In this document: in pieces, positions 61,397 through 64,000 of the stretch | Layout: the number at the start of each line of letters is the position of its first letter | How positions within the stretch are numbered: the stretch's first letter is position 1 | Assembly (NCBI RefSeq): GCF_004684345.1 | Contig: NZ_CP038469.1 | Location: 1,984,001-2,048,000 of the forward strand | Direction: 5' to 3' | DNA: 64,000 nucleotides | DNA from: Citrobacter tructae | Lineage (GTDB): Bacteria; Pseudomonadota; Gammaproteobacteria; Enterobacterales; Enterobacteriaceae | Notes under the pieces: generated by a model | The model's database searches: none | What the model was told of the DNA's origin: nothing | What the model saw: only the letters and a program-made list of their open reading frames with translations | Made by a program: the position numbers and the translations under genes

Positions 61397-62791
61397 TTAG
61401 CGGGCTTTACGGCGAAGAAGTTTGAAAGCGACAAACAGGAACAAGATCCACGCAGGCAGCAGCATCGCTGATAAACGCATCTCATCCATGGTGCACATCA
61501 GCACCAGGATCATGCAGAGGAACGCAATACACAGATAGTTTCCCGCCGGATACAGCAGCGCTTTAAACTGAGTGTCACGTCCCTTGCGACGCATTGCTGC
61601 ACGAAAACGCAGGTGTGCCAGGCAAATCATAATCCAGTTCAGCAACAGCGTAGCGACCACCAACGCCATCAGCAGGCTAAAGGCTTTTTGCGGCAACACG
61701 TAGTTTATCAACACCACCAGCGAGGTGATAGCGCCGGAAAGAACCAATGAGTTAACCGGCACGCCGCGACGGCTGACGCGGGTCAAGAACTTCGGTGCAT
61801 TGCCCTGCACGGAGAGACCAAACAGCATGCGACTGTTGGAGTATACACCGCTGTTATACACCGACAGCGAAGCCACCAAAATAACGAAATTCAGTGCAGA
61901 AGCTACCACGTTGCTGTCTAGATTATGGAAAATCATCACAAATGGGCTACTGTTCGATTTCACTTCAACCCACGGGTACAGCGCCAACAGCACGACCAGT
62001 GAACCAATGTAAAACAGCAGGATACGATACACCACCTGGTTTACCGCTTTCGGGATGCTTTTTTGCGGATCCTGCGCTTCTGCCGCAGTAATACCGATAA
62101 GCTCCAGTCCACCAAAGGAGAACATAATCACTGCCAGCGACAGGATCAGGCCATTCCAGCCGGTGGCAAAAAAGCCGTTATAGCGCCAGAGGTTATCGAT
62201 GCTCGCATGTTCACCGCCGTTGCCGGAAAACAGCATCCATACACCAAAACCAATCATGCCGATAATCGCCAGCACTTTAATCAGTGCGAACCAGAATTCC
62301 GTTTCACCATACAGACGAACGTTGACCAGATTGACGGCATTGATAATAACAAAGAAAGCGGCAGCCCAAATCCAGGTCGGGACATCGGGCAGCCAGTACT
62401 GCATGTAGATCCCGGCTGCGGTAAGCTCCGCCATGCCGACCAGTACAAACATCACCCAGTAGTTCCAGCCAGACAGAAAACCGGCAAACGGTCCCCAGTA
62501 TTTATAGGCAAAGTGGGCAAACGATCCGGAAACGGGTTCTTCAACCACCATTTCGCCCAGTTGGCGCATGATCAGAAACGCAATGATCCCAGCCACGCCA
62601 TAGCCCAGCAACACCGCCGGTCCCGCCATTTGAATCGCCGGGCCGATCCCCAGAAACAGGCCCGTACCAATTGCGCCACCCAGCGCAATTAACTGAATAT
62701 GGCGGTTTTGCAACCCCCGCTGAAGCGTCGGTTCATTCGTTGACGCGGCATCGGACACGCTGGTGTCAGATGCAGTTGACGCGTTTTTCAC
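61397..62791 (-). CDS. pheP: Phenylalanine permease PheP
   Basis: A 464-residue amino acid permease of the APC superfamily with 12 helices. The helix 1 motif ALGGAIGTGLFLGIGP and VEEPVSGSFAHFA in helix 3 are typical. It aligns along its length with E. coli PheP, which imports phenylalanine with protons. The gene has about 146 bp upstream before the decayed yncE-like gene; no obvious TyrR box was seen there. Confidence 0.95.
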   Translation of the reverse strand: MKNASTASDTSVSDAASTNEPTLQRGLQNRHIQLIALGGAIGTGLFLGIGPAIQMAGPAVLLGYGVAGIIAFLIMRQLGEMVVEEPVSGSFAHFAYKYWGPFAGFLSGWNYWVMFVLVGMAELTAAGIYMQYWLPDVPTWIWAAAFFVIINAVNLVNVRLYGETEFWFALIKVLAIIGMIGFGVWMLFSGNGGEHASIDNLWRYNGFFATGWNGLILSLAVIMFSFGGLELIGITAAEAQDPQKSIPKAVNQVVYRILLFYIGSLVVLLALYPWVEVKSNSSPFVMIFHNLDSNVVASALNFVILVASLSVYNSGVYSNSRMLFGLSVQGNAPKFLTRVSRRGVPVNSLVLSGAITSLVVLINYVLPQKAFSLLMALVVATLLLNWIMICLAHLRFRAAMRRKGRDTQFKALLYPAGNYLCIAFLCMILVLMCTMDEMRLSAMLLPAWILFLFVAFKLLRRKAR

Positions 62792-62937
62792 GCCCTACCC
62801 CTGTGTCGTTTTTATTGAAGGGGCTTCTTTTAACATTTCAACCTGGTTGTCGCAAGGCGCAATCGTTTGGATACGCCGGGCATCCTTGCCCAACGTACCG
62901 AGGCTCGGGAGAAAAATAATAAAAAGAAGTCATACTA

Positions 62938-63645
62938 TTATTGTTTATTCAATTCAATACGCGCCACGTTATCAGGCGCATCCGTGGAGTGGTCTTTATT
63001 GAATTGTTGCTTCACGGTGACAAACAGCGTTTGCCCATCCGCAGAGAGCAACAGGCTGTTCGGATTCGGCGGCAGATCCCAGCTTTTCTTCACGCTGTAA
63101 TCTGTTGCATTCAGGCTGAGTAATTTCCCGGCATCGCGTTGGGTAATATAGATTTCGTTGCGTTTTGCGTTGAATTTAACCGCTAACGAATCGCCAACAT
63201 CCAGTTTTTTGATCAATTTCCCCGTGTGGATATCCAGCACCAGGGTGGTTTTCGCTTGCGAGTTATCGGTGACAAACAAACGACCCGTTTGCACGTCTTC
63301 CGCCATGTTCAGCAACAACGCCGGTTTCTCTCCCAGCGGCTTCCAGCGTTTCTCAACACGCTGGTTACGCGGGTTGATCACCAGGATTTCGCCGCCGCCA
63401 TTGGCGGCATAAATACGCTGCGTGGCGTCAGAATAATGCAGTCCGGTCATCCATTTTCCGGTATTTTTAATGCGGGTTTTCAGCTTCAGGGTCTCGGCGT
63501 CCACCACCCAAATTACCGCCGGGTCAGCAACCGCGCCAATATAGAGCAGGCCATTATGCAGCAACACCTGACGCGCGCCATACGGGACCCTTCGGCATTA
63601 CGCTCCGGCAATCAGCAATGCCAGGACGGATGTTGTTATTTTCAT
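62938..63645 (-). pseudogene. Decayed YncE-like beta-propeller gene with internal deletion
   Basis: From ATG 63645 a signal peptide, MKITTSVLALLIAGA, is followed at once by TAA (63598-63600). The same frame then resumes and runs to 62938 with about 209 residues that match the C-terminal half of YncE-type YVTN/NHL-repeat proteins. Segments include IWVVDAETLKLKTRIKNTGK and LPPNPNSLLLSADGQTLFVTVKQ. Intact YncE-like proteins are about 350 residues, so some 140 residues after the signal peptide are missing. Secretion of the remainder is impossible as written. Downstream initiation at GTG 63567 would give a cytoplasmic fragment only. Confidence 0.75.
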
Positions 63646-63907
63646 TGTGGGAGATCCTTACCAGAGGACGCATATCCTTGTTCAATCAAGAATAATTAAC
63701 CGCTGAATAAAAAAGATGAAACGTGGGTTCGAAGAATGCAACTGGTGCGCGCTGTCTCTGCTTTCTTATAATTAACGTGAATTATTCTGGACGAAAAGGC
63801 ATCGCAGGCCACAGAATGCACCTTACTGTTTTTTCAACATTTTCAAACGGGTGAACCAGGCCAGGTTCCTGTCATCCGTTTTTAAGCCACGCCAGGCAGC
63901 GACCGTC
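63646..63907. other. Gap between the yncE-like pseudogene and the right-edge CDS
   Basis: About 260 bp, AT-rich near 63690-63790, with no open frame, terminator-type stem or recognised operator that I can support. Confidence 0.4.
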
Positions 63908-64000
63908 ATGAATAAGATCATTAAACGCCTTGAGATCGTCAAAAGCGCCATCGAACTGGAAGACGAGGAGATCATTTTCCAGCAACTGGTGCATTTGAAA
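63908..64000 (+). CDS. Start of an unidentified CDS, cut by the window edge
   Basis: An open frame from ATG 63908 begins MNKIIKRLEIVKSAIELEDEE and continues to the window edge without a stop, 31 residues in all. The sequence is rich in charged residues and predicted helical. The ribosome site is modest (AGGCAG). The family looks like small enterobacterial hypothetical proteins, but I cannot name it. Confidence 0.55.
   Translation, partial: MNKIIKRLEIVKSAIELEDEEIIFQQLVHLK

Noticed and set aside
62792..62937. TyrR box upstream of pheP
   Set aside because: No TGTAAA-N6-TTTACA-like pattern could be found in the gap.
1..64000. CRISPR array, prophage, IS element or tRNA gene
   Set aside because: No regularly spaced repeats, transposase or integrase frames, or cloverleaf sequences were seen; all long frames are accounted for by chromosomal genes.

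Overview
The window looks like chromosome from an enterobacterium of the Citrobacter/Salmonella/E. coli group. Almost every gene is recognisable as an orthologue of the E. coli lip-cit-ent-nfsB region, with the E. coli gene order largely kept. Three blocks differ from E. coli K-12: an intact ramR/romA-ramA locus, a molybdoenzyme operon beside ahpF, and a regulator/MFS pair between nfsB and ybdG. A Citrobacter is my best guess from this combination, but that is inference; no species-diagnostic sequence was tested. I saw no tRNA, rRNA, CRISPR array, prophage or insertion sequence.

Layout. 1-4335: ybeM, crcB/fluC, cspE, pagP (PhoP-type promoter) and dcuC (FNR box). 4336-13831: citrate fermentation. 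The dpiBA two-component system diverges from citCDEFXG-citT across an AT-rich control region with a CRP-type promoter. 13882-15928: rna, rnk, uspG. 15941-20285: a four-gene operon for a DMSO-reductase-family enzyme, with chaperone, catalytic, Fe-S and membrane-anchor subunits. 20314-23761: peroxide defence, ahpC-ahpF diverging from dsbG across an OxyR site; this gap also holds a structured RNA or attenuator candidate. 23919-29192: ybdO, ybdN-ybdM, and the divergent MetJ-controlled ybdL and ybdH.

29193-31743: cstA-ybdD. 31744-51899: the enterobactin locus. It comprises entCEBAH, fepB, entS, fepDGC, fepE-entF-ybdZ-fes, fepA and entD, with Fur boxes at the three divergent control points. Together these genes make the catecholate (EntC, B, A), assemble it with serine (EntE, B, F, D; YbdZ and EntH assist), export it (EntS), take the ferric form back (FepA, B, D, G, C) and release iron (Fes). 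51874-56802: an acetyltransferase gene, ybdK, ybdJ, then ramA-romA diverging from ramR-ybdF across a RamR palindrome. 56922-64000: nfsB, an XRE regulator/DHA2 efflux pair, ybdG, pheP, a decayed yncE-like gene and the start of an unidentified CDS.

The observation most worth a second look is at 22735-22849 on the minus strand. A -35/-10 pair abuts a good OxyR site. It would drive an RNA of about 115 nt with three hairpins and a typical intrinsic terminator, all upstream of ahpC. It is either an OxyR-activated small RNA or an attenuated leader of ahpCF. The rest is mostly known systems, with a few local oddities listed under findings.
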